DNA of 30,938 bases from Acidimicrobiaceae bacterium (GCA_025463965.1 JAODBN010000175.1:1-30938), one strand, 5' to 3'; positions 7,839 to 15,445 are shown, counted from the stretch's first letter. Translations and numbers: made by a program. The notes: generated by a model not told the origin, from the sequence alone.

Positions 7839-9012
7839 GATCGGCGAAGGTTAGTCCGGAGGAGACGGCGGGTTCGCCGATAGCCGCGTCGGCGTCCAGG
7901 AAGCGCCTGACCTGCCTCCGCGTGACGCCGAGAGCGTCGAACTGGGCGCTGGCCAGGGCTTGTGCATACCACTCCACCGTCCACCCGATCGTGGCGTCGA
8001 GGTCAAGCCGCGGGACCCAACCCAGTCGGCGCTCGGCCTTCGAACTGTCCAGGGTCAGTACCCCTCGCTCGGGCACGCCGGGTCGTTCGAAAATGGGCTC
8101 GAGCACCTCAATTCCGTGCTCGCGCCACTTCGCAATCAGTGAGGTTACGAACTCACCAACCGTGGCTGCGGCAGCGGCGCTCGGACCGAAGTTCCAAGCC
8201 TCAGCGAAAGCGTCACGGTCGGCCAGCAAAGCGTCGCCGAGCCTCAGATAGCCAGCTACCGCGTCGAGCACGTGCTGCCAGGGCCGGATTGCGTGTGGTC
8301 GACGCAGCACCACTGCAGCCGCCTCGCGCACCGCTCGGGCGCAGTCCGGGACGATGCGATGGGCCGCCCAGTCGCCGCCACCGACGATGTTGCCGGCCCG
8401 ACTTGTTGCCATTCCGAGAGTGCCGCCCTTGAAGTAGGAGAGCTGGTAGGCGTGGGCGACGATCTCGGCGGCACCTTTGCTCGCGCTATAAGGGTCGTCG
8501 CCTCCGAGGGGATCGCTTTCGATGTGGGCTCCCTCGGCGGTCGCGTAGCACTTGTCGCTGGTGACCACGACGCATGCGGCAGCGCCTGGGTGGGTGCGGA
8601 GCGCTTCCAGGACTCTCGCGGTCCCCATCACGTTCGCGTCGATGGTGGAGAGCGGATCTGTGTAGGAAGGAAGCACCAGCGCCTGGGCAGCGAGGTGAAA
8701 GACGATCTCGGGCGAGCGCTCCGCGACCACTGACTCGACGAGCTCCGGTTGAGTGATATCGCCGCTGAGCGACTCGACAAGTGTGTCCAGCCCTAGGGCG
8801 TTTGCCAGTCCCCCCTCTTCCGGTGGAAGCGAGAGCCCGGTAACAAGCGCTCCAGCATCGGCGAGGACGAGCGATAGCCACGAGCCCACGAAGCCGTTGT
8901 GACCCGTGACCAGCACCCGGCGACCGCGGTAAGTGCGCTGCAGGATGTCTGAAAGCGGAGCGTTCGGGCCGCTAGTCACCAGATCTTCCATGGGGCCTTG
9001 CCCGAGGTCCAT
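7831..9012 (-). CDS. rfbG: CDP-glucose 4,6-dehydratase
   Basis: Extended SDR converting CDP-D-glucose to CDP-4-keto-6-deoxy-D-glucose with bound NAD. The Rossmann motif is VTGHNGFVGSW (GHNGFVG at 37-43), a form typical of RfbG. FHLAAQALV follows near 105, then TSDKCY (151-156) and the catalytic YSASK (Tyr175, Lys179). WQHVLDAVAGYLRLG near 245 is the conserved substrate-binding stretch of this family. The ATG at 9012 is preceded closely by GAGGAG; an ATG at 8991 would give a protein seven residues shorter. It overlaps rfbF at its start and rfbH at its end, so the three enzymes are translationally coupled in pathway order rfbF-rfbG-rfbH. It ends in TAG, showing that TAG is an ordinary stop in this genome. 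Length 393, close to the usual roughly 360 plus a short N-terminal extension. Confidence 0.94.
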   Translation of the reverse strand: MDLGQGPMEDLVTSGPNAPLSDILQRTYRGRRVLVTGHNGFVGSWLSLVLADAGALVTGLSLPPEEGGLANALGLDTLVESLSGDITQPELVESVVAERSPEIVFHLAAQALVLPSYTDPLSTIDANVMGTARVLEALRTHPGAAACVVVTSDKCYATAEGAHIESDPLGGDDPYSASKGAAEIVAHAYQLSYFKGGTLGMATSRAGNIVGGGDWAAHRIVPDCARAVREAAAVVLRRPHAIRPWQHVLDAVAGYLRLGDALLADRDAFAEAWNFGPSAAAAATVGEFVTSLIAKWREHGIEVLEPIFERPGVPERGVLTLDSSKAERRLGWVPRLDLDATIGWTVEWYAQALASAQFDALGVTRRQVRRFLDADAAIGEPAVSSGLTFADRD

Positions 9013-9743
9013 TGCTCCTCGAGGGCCTGTCGGTCCCGCAAGGTGTCCATCGGCTGCCAGAACCCATCATGGCGGTAGGACGCGAGCTGTCCCTCGGCTG
9101 CTAGCCGCTCGAGTGGCCCCTGCTCCCAGATGGTCTCGTCCCCATCGACGTAGTCGATGACCGACGGGGAAAGGACGAAGAAGCCTCCATTGATCCAGGC
9201 ATCTCCACCCGCCGGCTTCTCCTTGAATCGGGAGACCCGATTGCCGACCATCTCGAGCGCGCCGAATCGGGCCGGTGGTCGGACCGCGGTCACCGTGGCG
9301 AGCGCGCCCTCGGCTCGGTGGAACTCGACTAGCTGTGAGATATCGACGGATCCGACGGCGTCGCCGTAAGTCATCGCGAAGTCTTCGTCGCCAAGGTATG
9401 GGGCGACACGCGCAAGCCTGCCACCGGTCTGGGTCTCGGCACCTGTGTCAACAAGGGTGACCTGCCACGGCTCCACTTCTCGATGGTGGATCGTCATGCT
9501 TCCCTGCTCCATGTGGAACGTGACGTCCGAACCGTGTAGGGCGTAGTTTGAGAAGTATTCCTTGATTACATAGCCCTTGTATCCGCAGCAGATGACGAAG
9601 TCGTCGAAGCCGTGCGCCGAATACATTTTCATGATGTGCCAGATGATCGGCTTCGAGCCGATCTCCACCATCGGCTTGGGGCGAATGCTGGTTTCCTCTG
9701 ACAGCCGGGTGCCCAGTCCACCGGCGAGGATCACTACTTTCAT
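8976..9743 (-). CDS. rfbF: glucose-1-phosphate cytidylyltransferase
   Basis: Forms CDP-glucose from CTP and glucose-1-phosphate, the entry step to CDP-6-deoxy and 3,6-dideoxy sugars. The 255-residue protein opens with MKVVILAGGLGTRLSEET and continues RPKPMVEIGSKPIIWHIM; SEET and IWHIMK distinguish RfbF from the dTTP-using RmlA. YGDAVGSVDI holds the metal-binding Asp, and FKEKP and INGGFFV follow at the expected places. The end (QPMDTLRDR...GKAPWKIW) is also characteristic of RfbF. I chose the ATG at 9743 because it matches the family N-terminus; a further in-frame start at 9794 adds 17 unconserved residues. It is first gene of the minus-strand run, and its start faces a GT2 gene across 173 bases, so the shared divergent promoter region should be there. 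Confidence 0.94.
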   Translation of the reverse strand: MKVVILAGGLGTRLSEETSIRPKPMVEIGSKPIIWHIMKMYSAHGFDDFVICCGYKGYVIKEYFSNYALHGSDVTFHMEQGSMTIHHREVEPWQVTLVDTGAETQTGGRLARVAPYLGDEDFAMTYGDAVGSVDISQLVEFHRAEGALATVTAVRPPARFGALEMVGNRVSRFKEKPAGGDAWINGGFFVLSPSVIDYVDGDETIWEQGPLERLAAEGQLASYRHDGFWQPMDTLRDRQALEEQWTSGKAPWKIW

Positions 9744-9903
9744 GTGGCCGAGGATCTCCCCGTTCGAACTCGCGATCTCGCCAAGTGGCACCAAGCATAG
9801 CGAGGCGGCCTCGGACCCTTGGGCCGGGCGTGGCCTCCAATCGCTCGACTGGGCGGCCTTCCGGGCCCGCGGCCCCTAGTCGGGGCTATGAGAGGCACTC
9901 AGC

Positions 9904-9909
9904 TATCCT
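9904..9909 (+). promoter_or_regulatory. candidate -10 element for a leaderless transcript
   Basis: TATCCT fits the TANNNT form of an actinobacterial -10 element and ends exactly seven bases before the ATG at 9917. No Shine-Dalgarno sequence precedes that ATG. Together these suggest transcription starting at or next to the start codon (leaderless mRNA), which is common in Actinomycetota. I see no clear -35 hexamer, and the six-base match could be chance. Confidence 0.35.
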
Positions 9910-9916
9910 GCGGGTC

Positions 9917-10945
9917 ATGGTCGCCGAGAAACTGGGCGAGTCCGAGCACCGTATCTCGATCGTCGTGCCGGTCTACCGGGGCGAAGCCACCCTTGATGCC
10001 CTGGTGGAGGAGCTTGCGCCCCTCACCGAGGGCTGGTCAAGCCCAGATGGTCGACGGATGCGTGTGACGGAAATCCTCCTTGTGAACGATGGGGCGGTCG
10101 ATCGCTCCGATATCGTCATCCGTAGGTTGGCTGCGGCCAACGCTTTCGTCCGGCCGGTGTGGCTGTCGCGCAATTTCGGGCAACACGCGGCCACGATCGC
10201 CGGCATGTCATCGTCGGGATCGGAATGGATCGTGACGATGGACGAGGACGGGCAATTCGACCCGGCCGACATCGGTCGGATGCTCGACGCTGCCATGGCG
10301 GAGGGCGCTCAGCTCGTCTACGGAAGCGCGACGAATGCACCTCCCCACGGTCTCGCCCGCAATGTCGCTTCGGGCGCCGCGAAGGTCATAGCAACCCGGG
10401 TGCTCGCCGACGGCAACCTGGTTCGCTTCAGTAGCTTCCGTTTGATGCTGGGTGAGGTCGGACGGGGCGTCGCGGCGTACGTGGGTCCGGGTGTGTATCT
10501 CGATGTGGCGCTGAGCTGGGCCTTCGGCAGTGTCACGTTCTGTCCGGTGAAGTTCCGCGCGGGGTTTGTCCGCCCATCCGGCTACTCACTACGCAAGCTG
10601 CTCTCGCATTTCTGGCAGCTCGTCATCACAGTCGGACCGCGGCCGCTCCGGCTTGTTTCCCTGTCGGGTGTGCTCGCAGCGATCGCCGGCATCGGCGTAG
10701 CGATCGCCGTGCTGGTCGAGAAGATCGCCGGCAACATCAACGTGCCCGGTTGGACCTCGCTGGCGGTCATCGTGCTCGTCATCGGCGGTCTCAACCTGCT
10801 CGCCCTCGGCGTCGTCGCAGAGTACGTCGGTGCGGCCGTAAGGATGGCCATGGGCAAACCCCTCTACCTGGTCACTTCCGATCCGGCCAACGGTCCGCTC
10901 CAGCGGGGGGCCTTACAACCGAGTAGGTCGTCCGAGATCGAGTGA
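9917..10945 (+). CDS. polyprenyl-phosphate-type GT2 glycosyltransferase (GtrB/ArnC/Dpm1-like)
   Basis: About 342 residues. GT-A catalytic domain at 1-230: ISIVVPVYRGEATLDALVEE (14-33), LLVNDGAVDRS, LSRNFGQHAATIAG and VTMDEDGQFDPADI, where Asp109 and Asp111 form the metal/nucleotide motif. Two C-terminal membrane helices follow at about 245-265 and 280-305, ending with EYVGAAVR. Family members transfer a sugar from a nucleotide to polyprenyl phosphate on the cytoplasmic face, giving the donor used by GT-C enzymes. The acidic motif DEDGQFDP departs from the more common DADLQ-PP. I chose the ATG at 9917 because it places the GT motif at the usual distance and has a -10-like element just upstream; an open frame extends back to 9785 without GT-like sequence. 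The downstream SDR frame begins one base after its stop. Confidence 0.87.
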   Translation: MVAEKLGESEHRISIVVPVYRGEATLDALVEELAPLTEGWSSPDGRRMRVTEILLVNDGAVDRSDIVIRRLAAANAFVRPVWLSRNFGQHAATIAGMSSSGSEWIVTMDEDGQFDPADIGRMLDAAMAEGAQLVYGSATNAPPHGLARNVASGAAKVIATRVLADGNLVRFSSFRLMLGEVGRGVAAYVGPGVYLDVALSWAFGSVTFCPVKFRAGFVRPSGYSLRKLLSHFWQLVITVGPRPLRLVSLSGVLAAIAGIGVAIAVLVEKIAGNINVPGWTSLAVIVLVIGGLNLLALGVVAEYVGAAVRMAMGKPLYLVTSDPANGPLQRGALQPSRSSEIE

Positions 10946-10946
10946 A

Positions 10947-12062
10947 GTGAGTTCATGGGTCGTTGGCAGGGGCGGTCTTCTCGGGCGGAGCGTCTAGCGG
11001 GCTTTGTCCCGACTCGGATCGACGTGGCATCCGGCTGAGCCGGTCCGTTGGGAGAATCCGCTCCAGACCGAACGTGATCTTGACGCCGCATGCGCCCAGT
11101 TCGCCGCCCACGTTGGGAAGGCACCCTGGCAAATCGCGTGGTGTGCCGGTGCCGGGGTAGTCGGCTCCTTGCCCGACGCGCTCGAGCAGGAGACTTTGGC
11201 GCTCTCGGCCCTCCTCGAGGCCATGACGCGGCATCTCTGCCTCGGGGGCCGCGCCCGCGGAGCATTCTTCCTGGCGTCCTCCGCGGGCGGCGTCTACGCA
11301 GGTGCTGGCCATGCGCCCTTTACCGAGGAGTCGCCGGTCGCGCCCCTCGCACCGTATGGCTGGAACAAGCTCGACCAAGAGGGTCGGGCGTGGCAGTGGT
11401 GCGCCAGCACCGGAACTCCCTTGCTCGTCGGCCGCATCTCGAACCTCTACGGCCCAGCTCAGAATCTCGCGAAGGCGCAGGGCTTGATCAGTCAGGTCTG
11501 CCTCCGGGTGCTCATGCGCCAGCCTCTTGCCCTCTATGTGTCGCTCGACACAATCCGGGACTATCTGTTCGCCGACGACGCTGGGGATCTCATCGCCGGA
11601 GGGCTCGAACGGCTCCAGCGCCTCGAGCAAGGGCACGGGGAGCCGCCGGCGGTAATCAAAATTCTGGCCTCTCAGCAGCCGACCACGGTCGGTTCCATCC
11701 TGGCCCAGTCGAGGTGGATCACCAAGCGCCCAGTCAGTGTTCTCCTCGCGGGCTCGCCGAATGCCCGGCACCAGGCCCGCGACCTGCGGATGGCTTCGAA
11801 CGTATGGCCGGAGCTTGACGACTGCCCGAAGACGACGCTGAGCGAGGGGATGCGGGCCGTGTTCACCAGCATGCTCAGTGCGGCCGGGGCTGGAAACGGC
11901 GGGGGCGTCCAGCGGGCGGCTGACGAGTATCGGGTGCTCCGGGTCACAGCCAGCCCTAGGATTGGCGGGTGTTTACCCCGCAGGACTGCGCACGTCGTTG
12001 TCGCGCGCTCGCCCCGGTCCAAGAACTCTCTAACGGACGGAGGCGCGGGCTGTGCTCAGTGA
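10947..12062 (+). pseudogene. NAD-dependent epimerase/dehydratase-like SDR interrupted by an in-frame TAG
   Basis: The frame starting with GTG at 10947, one base after the previous stop, reads VSSWVVGRGGLLGRSV, a good SDR Rossmann motif (GxGGLLG), and then meets TAG at 10995-10997. The same frame then continues as RALSRLGSTWHPAEP, the natural extension of helix 1 and strand 2, and stays open for 354 further codons to 12062. Further along are FLASSAGGVYAG (active-site Ser region), the catalytic YGWNK and GRISNLYGP, all typical of sugar-nucleotide SDRs. Without the TAG the protein would be about 371 residues, a normal length. Translation could restart at the TTG at 11004, but that product lacks the NAD-binding loop. 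TAG ends at least three other genes here, so recoding is unlikely. I infer a recent nonsense mutation or a sequencing error. Confidence 0.75.
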
Positions 12063-12984
12063 TCCGTTGATCTCTGTCGTAGTGCCCGTTTTGAACGGTG
12101 AACATCACATCGGTGAGTGCATCCGCTCGCTGCTCGCCCAGAGCTACCACGCCTTTGAGGTGGTGGTTGCGGACAACCGCTCAGGCGACAGGACGGTGGA
12201 GATCGTCCGCTCCTTTGATGATCCGAGGATCCGCATTCTGCCTGAGCCGCCTGTGCAGCTGGGCCTCCATGCCAACTGGGCTCGTGCGCTCAGCGGCGCC
12301 CGGGGGGATCTCGTGAAGCTCGTGTGCCACGACGACCTCCTCCTTCCGGACTGTCTTGCCGTGCAACAAGCGCTCCTCGCCGCCCATCCCGATGCTGTCC
12401 TTGCCGCTGGCCGGCGACGGATCATCGACGACGTGGGGCGAGTGGTTCTCGCTGCACGCGGCCTCGGTCCACTGCTGGAAGAAGAGCCATCGCGCGCGAT
12501 CGGGGGAGCGGAGCTTGCCCGGACCTGCACCACGTCGGGGGCAAATCTGCTCGGTGAGCCAGCGAGCGTACTGATGCGCCGTTCCGCACTACCCGAGCCG
12601 CTCTTCGACGAACGGTGGCACTACACCATCGACATCGAGTTCTACCTCCGCTGCGTCGCCCGATCCTGGGCAGTCGTAGATGAGCAGGTGATCTGCTGCT
12701 TTCGCGTCAGCCCGGGCCAACTGAGTGCCAGGCTCGCCTCTACTCAGGCGCGCGAGTTGCGAGATCTCTTTTCCGAGCTGGCGCAGCGCTATCCGGACGC
12801 CATCTCCGCGGGCGACGTCCGAAGGGGAGCAGTTCGGTCCCACTTGCTGACCCAGGCGCGAAGGATTCTCTATCAGCAGATGCGCCTGCGCGCTGCGCTG
12901 GGCAGGGTCCGGGCCCTTCCGAGCGCCTCCGACGAGTCGGCCGGGTTCCGAGCCGGTGTGGTTCGGAGCCCCGGTGATCTTTGA
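12052..12984 (+). CDS. GT2 family glycosyltransferase
   Basis: 310-residue cytosolic GT-A enzyme. ISVVVPVLNGEHHIGECIRS (7-26) opens the nucleotide-binding fold, DNRSGDRT (41-48) follows, and LVCHDDLLLPD (90-100) carries the DxD-equivalent acid pair Asp94/Asp95. A later FDERWHYTIDIEFYLR segment (near 185-200) provides the ED-like catalytic acid region seen in O-antigen GT2s. There are no membrane segments. The GTG at 12052 has GGAGG eight bases upstream and overlaps the end of the interrupted SDR frame by 11 bases, so translation was probably coupled to it, and the nonsense codon could have polar effects. The last roughly 40 residues are Arg/Ser-rich and unconserved in look. It probably transfers a sugar to a growing lipid-linked repeat unit; the sugar is not determinable. 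Confidence 0.88.
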   Translation: MLSDPLISVVVPVLNGEHHIGECIRSLLAQSYHAFEVVVADNRSGDRTVEIVRSFDDPRIRILPEPPVQLGLHANWARALSGARGDLVKLVCHDDLLLPDCLAVQQALLAAHPDAVLAAGRRRIIDDVGRVVLAARGLGPLLEEEPSRAIGGAELARTCTTSGANLLGEPASVLMRRSALPEPLFDERWHYTIDIEFYLRCVARSWAVVDEQVICCFRVSPGQLSARLASTQARELRDLFSELAQRYPDAISAGDVRRGAVRSHLLTQARRILYQQMRLRAALGRVRALPSASDESAGFRAGVVRSPGDL

Positions 12985-13525
12985 GGACGCCTCGCTGCCG
13001 GGAGTGCGGTTGTTGCGGCCAACGGTGCACCGCGATGAGCGAGGCGGCTTCGTGAAGACCCACCAACAGGAATGGTTCGAAGCGGCCGGCATCCCGACGG
13101 AGTGGCCAGAGCGCTTCTACAGCGTCTCGTCTCGCGGTGTCCTCAGAGGGTTGCACTTCCAACTCCCCCCCTCGGCTCATGCCAAGCTCGTCTATTGCCC
13201 GGTAGGAGCCGTGATGGATGTTGTCGTCGACCTGCGGGTAGGTTCGCCCACTTATCAGGAGTTCGAGTCATTCGACCTCGATGGCAACGGGTGGACCATG
13301 CTCTTCCTGCCCGCTGGCCTCGCCCACGGCTTTGTTGCCTTGCGCGACGGGACCGTGATGGCGTATGCGACTGGAACCATCCACGACCCTGAGCGGGATA
13401 CCGGGATCCGCTGGGACTCAGTCGGGGTCCCGTGGCCTTTTACCGACCCATTGGTATCCCCCCGCGACGCCGCGCTGCCGGCACTCGCTGAGTTCGAGTC
13501 GCCTTTTACCTATGGCGGCGAATGA
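12974..13525 (+). CDS. RmlC-type sugar-nucleotide epimerase (cupin), possibly a 5-epimerase of CDP-ketodideoxyhexose
   Basis: 183 residues, the normal size for the dTDP-4-keto-rhamnose 3,5-epimerase family. Visible family features are DERGGFVKT (21-29), GVLRGLHFQ with the catalytic-base His61, AKLVYCPVGAVMDVVVDLR (70-88), LPAGLAHGF (112-120) and GIRWD near the end. By hand alignment the usual catalytic Tyr of the T-x-Y-Y-x-P-E segment is His137 (GTIHDPERD). That may mean a different substrate or a single-carbon epimerisation. GTG at 12974 is preceded by GGAG with a five-base gap and overlaps the GT2 stop by 11 bases. With rfbFGH nearby, an AscE-like role (C5 epimerisation of CDP-4-keto-3,6-dideoxyglucose) is an attractive guess. 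A standard dTDP-sugar role is less likely because rmlA, rmlB and rmlD are absent here. Confidence 0.82.
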   Translation: MIFEDASLPGVRLLRPTVHRDERGGFVKTHQQEWFEAAGIPTEWPERFYSVSSRGVLRGLHFQLPPSAHAKLVYCPVGAVMDVVVDLRVGSPTYQEFESFDLDGNGWTMLFLPAGLAHGFVALRDGTVMAYATGTIHDPERDTGIRWDSVGVPWPFTDPLVSPRDAALPALAEFESPFTYGGE

Positions 13526-13535
13526 GGGCCGGGTG

Positions 13536-14516
13536 GTGACCAACCCCCGCCGGGCGTTGATCACCGGTGCGGCAGGGTTCATCGGAGGCCGGCTCGCCGC
13601 CCAGCTTGTTCAGCAGGGCTGGGAGGTTCACGCACTGGTCCGGCGGAGCTCGAACACGGACGACCTTGCTGGCCTTGGCATCAGTCTCCATGTCGACGAT
13701 GGGGTGTCGGCCCTCCATGACGTGGTGGGTGCGGCCGGTCCTGACGTGTGCTTCCACCTCGCAGGGTATTTTGTCGGCAGCCACCGCGATGGCGATATCG
13801 CCCGTCTGGTGGCCGACAACGTACTTTTCGGCACCCGCCTCGCCGACGCCCTAGCCAGTCGAGGCGGGTGCACACTCGTTAACGCGGGCACCTATTGGCA
13901 ACACGCCGATGGCGCGCCGTACCGACCGGTGGCGCTCTACGCCGCTACCAAGCAGGCCTTTCAGGACGTCCTGCGCTATTACGTCGAGCGCACGAATCTG
14001 GCGGTGGTCACGTTGAAGTTTTTCGAGACCTACGGGCCGGGCGACTCGCGGCCGAAGCTCCTGAACCTTTTGCTTGATGCAGCTGCCTCGGGACGCAGCA
14101 TCGGCGTGAGCCCAGGGCAACAGCTTGTGGACCTCGTGCATGTTGAAGACGCGGTGGCCGCCTGTCTGGCAGCGGCCGCCCCCTCGCTGGCGGCACGTGG
14201 TTCGGGTTACCACAGCTTCGCGGTGACGTCCGGCGCGCCACTGCAGCTCCGGCAGCTCGTCGAACAGGTCGGTGAGGCAATTGGGCGGCCCGTTCCTGTC
14301 GAGTGGGGCGCTCGCGAGTACCGGTGGCGCGAGATGATGCAGCCTTGGGATGCTGGCGCCCCCGTACCGGGGTGGGCGCCAGCCATACCTCTTGAGGTTG
14401 GGATCGCCGAGATGTGGCGCATTATGATCGCCCCGCCGGCGGCTGGCGACGGACAAGCCTCGCCATGGCCTTCGGGATCCTCTTCAGCTTCCTCGCGTCT
14501 ATTGGCTTCAACCTGA
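13536..14516 (+). CDS. extended SDR: NAD(P)-dependent sugar-nucleotide reductase or epimerase
   Basis: About 326 residues. The Rossmann motif is ITGAAGFIGGRL (GAAGFIG at 11-17). HLAGYF near 74 and VNAGTYWQ (115-122, Thr119 in the Ser/Thr position) precede the catalytic YAATK (Tyr135, Lys139). FFETYGPGDSRPKLLNLLL and SPGQQLVDLVHVEDAV are typical of O-antigen SDRs that act on CDP- or dTDP-ketosugars. I chose the GTG at 13536 because GAGGG lies seven bases upstream; an ATG at 13512 lacks such a site. It follows the RmlC-like gene by 10 bases. The combination suggests the final 4-keto reduction of a 3,6-dideoxyhexose (AscF-like, or abequose/paratose synthase-like), but sequence alone does not separate reductase from epimerase. 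The last roughly 50 residues overlap the next gene and are probably a tail. Confidence 0.82.
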   Translation: MTNPRRALITGAAGFIGGRLAAQLVQQGWEVHALVRRSSNTDDLAGLGISLHVDDGVSALHDVVGAAGPDVCFHLAGYFVGSHRDGDIARLVADNVLFGTRLADALASRGGCTLVNAGTYWQHADGAPYRPVALYAATKQAFQDVLRYYVERTNLAVVTLKFFETYGPGDSRPKLLNLLLDAAASGRSIGVSPGQQLVDLVHVEDAVAACLAAAAPSLAARGSGYHSFAVTSGAPLQLRQLVEQVGEAIGRPVPVEWGAREYRWREMMQPWDAGAPVPGWAPAIPLEVGIAEMWRIMIAPPAAGDGQASPWPSGSSSASSRLLAST

Positions 14517-15421
14517 GCAACCTGCTGGAGAAGCGAGCAGTCGACGAGATGGCTGGCATCTCGGCGCGCCGCATGGGGCACATGGTGCGTTCCTTCCTGC
14601 GATCACGACTGTGGCTGGCGGGGTTTGTCAGTGGCGTTGTGGCGGTCGGGCTCATGGTGATCGGCTACGCGCTCGCTCCAATCGCCGTCGTCCAGTCCAT
14701 CTTTGGTGCCGGGCTCGTGTTCTTGGTTATCGCGTCCCGCATTTACCTGCGCGAACCGATGGGTCGCCGGGAGTGGGCGGGCCTCGGAGTAATCATCATC
14801 GCTGTCGTTCTCGTGTCGGTCACGTTGGGATCGAGGGATCAACGCGGCGATGGCGGGGGCACGATTGAAGCGCTGGTTACGACGGGGGCGACGATCGCGT
14901 TCGCAGCTGTCCTTTTCACCGGGCTCCGCCGGACCCCGGTGGACCCAAGCGTACCCTTCGCCACGACGGCCGGTCTTCTCTATGGCGTGGCTTCGCTGCA
15001 GACGAAGAGTGCCTCCGTGCTCCTAGCGAGTCACGGCATCATCCGAGGTATCCCGAGCGTCGTCGCTTCGCCCTATCCCTACCTGTTCGTGGTGGCTTCG
15101 ATCCTCGGCTTGCTCGTTTTCCAGACCGGCCTGCAACGCAGCCGGGTCGCGATGATCGGACCCCTCACTAATATCATTGCGAGCGTCTACATCGTGGCGG
15201 TCGGCATGGTGGTGTTCAATGAGCCGCTGCCCTCATCGACTGCGCTGACCGTGCTACGCCTTTTGGGCTTCGCCCTCGTCCTTGCCGGCAGCTGGATGTT
15301 CGGGGCGACGTCGCCGGGACCGGCTCTGGTCGGCGAGGCGGCCGCAGTGGACTTGGAGCAGAGGACGCATTTGCCGGCGAGGAGGCCCTGGCTCACTCGA
15401 CGCTCTACGCGGCTGCGGTGA
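14465..15421 (+). CDS. EamA/DMT-type multi-spanning transporter
   Basis: About 318 residues with roughly nine or ten membrane helices: FGILFSFLASIGFNLSNLLE at the start, then AGFVSGVVAVGLMVIGYALA, AVVQSIFGAGLVFLVIAS, LGVIIIAVVLVSVTLG and so on to LLGFALVLAGSWMF. The two-half organisation, with LREPMGRREWAGL in the first half and FNEPLPSS in the second, is the signature of drug/metabolite-type (EamA) carriers. The C-terminal roughly 30 residues are cytosolic and basic. The ATG at 14465 overlaps the previous gene by 52 bases and has no clear ribosome-binding site; a GTG at 14414 is possible. DMT-type proteins such as ArnE/ArnF move polyprenyl-phosphate sugars, so a lipid-linked sugar flippase is one possibility in this setting. 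A small-molecule exporter is equally compatible. Confidence 0.78.
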   Translation: MAFGILFSFLASIGFNLSNLLEKRAVDEMAGISARRMGHMVRSFLRSRLWLAGFVSGVVAVGLMVIGYALAPIAVVQSIFGAGLVFLVIASRIYLREPMGRREWAGLGVIIIAVVLVSVTLGSRDQRGDGGGTIEALVTTGATIAFAAVLFTGLRRTPVDPSVPFATTAGLLYGVASLQTKSASVLLASHGIIRGIPSVVASPYPYLFVVASILGLLVFQTGLQRSRVAMIGPLTNIIASVYIVAVGMVVFNEPLPSSTALTVLRLLGFALVLAGSWMFGATSPGPALVGEAAAVDLEQRTHLPARRPWLTRRSTRLR

Positions 15422-15427
15422 GCCGGA

Positions 15428-15445
15428 CGGGCGTGGCTGCGCCCG
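15428..15445 (+). terminator. GC-rich hairpin just after the transporter stop
   Basis: CGGGCG and CGCCCG form a perfect six-base-pair stem with a six-base loop, beginning seven bases after the TGA at 15419-15421. There is no T-tract, so it is at best a tract-less terminator or an mRNA 3' stabiliser. It coincides with the end of the 9917-15421 gene run. Confidence 0.3.

Noticed and set aside
8976..9743. rmlA (glucose-1-phosphate thymidylyltransferase) for the rfbF gene
   Set aside because: The GGLGTRLSEET and IIWHIMK motifs and the APWKIW end are those of the cytidylyltransferase, and rfbG and rfbH follow it.
10995..10997. TAG read as a recoded amino acid (for example pyrrolysine) in the SDR
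   Set aside because: TAG serves as the terminal stop of rfbG, the 21676 nucleotidyltransferase and the 17349 membrane protein, and no recoding structure or dedicated tRNA is seen.
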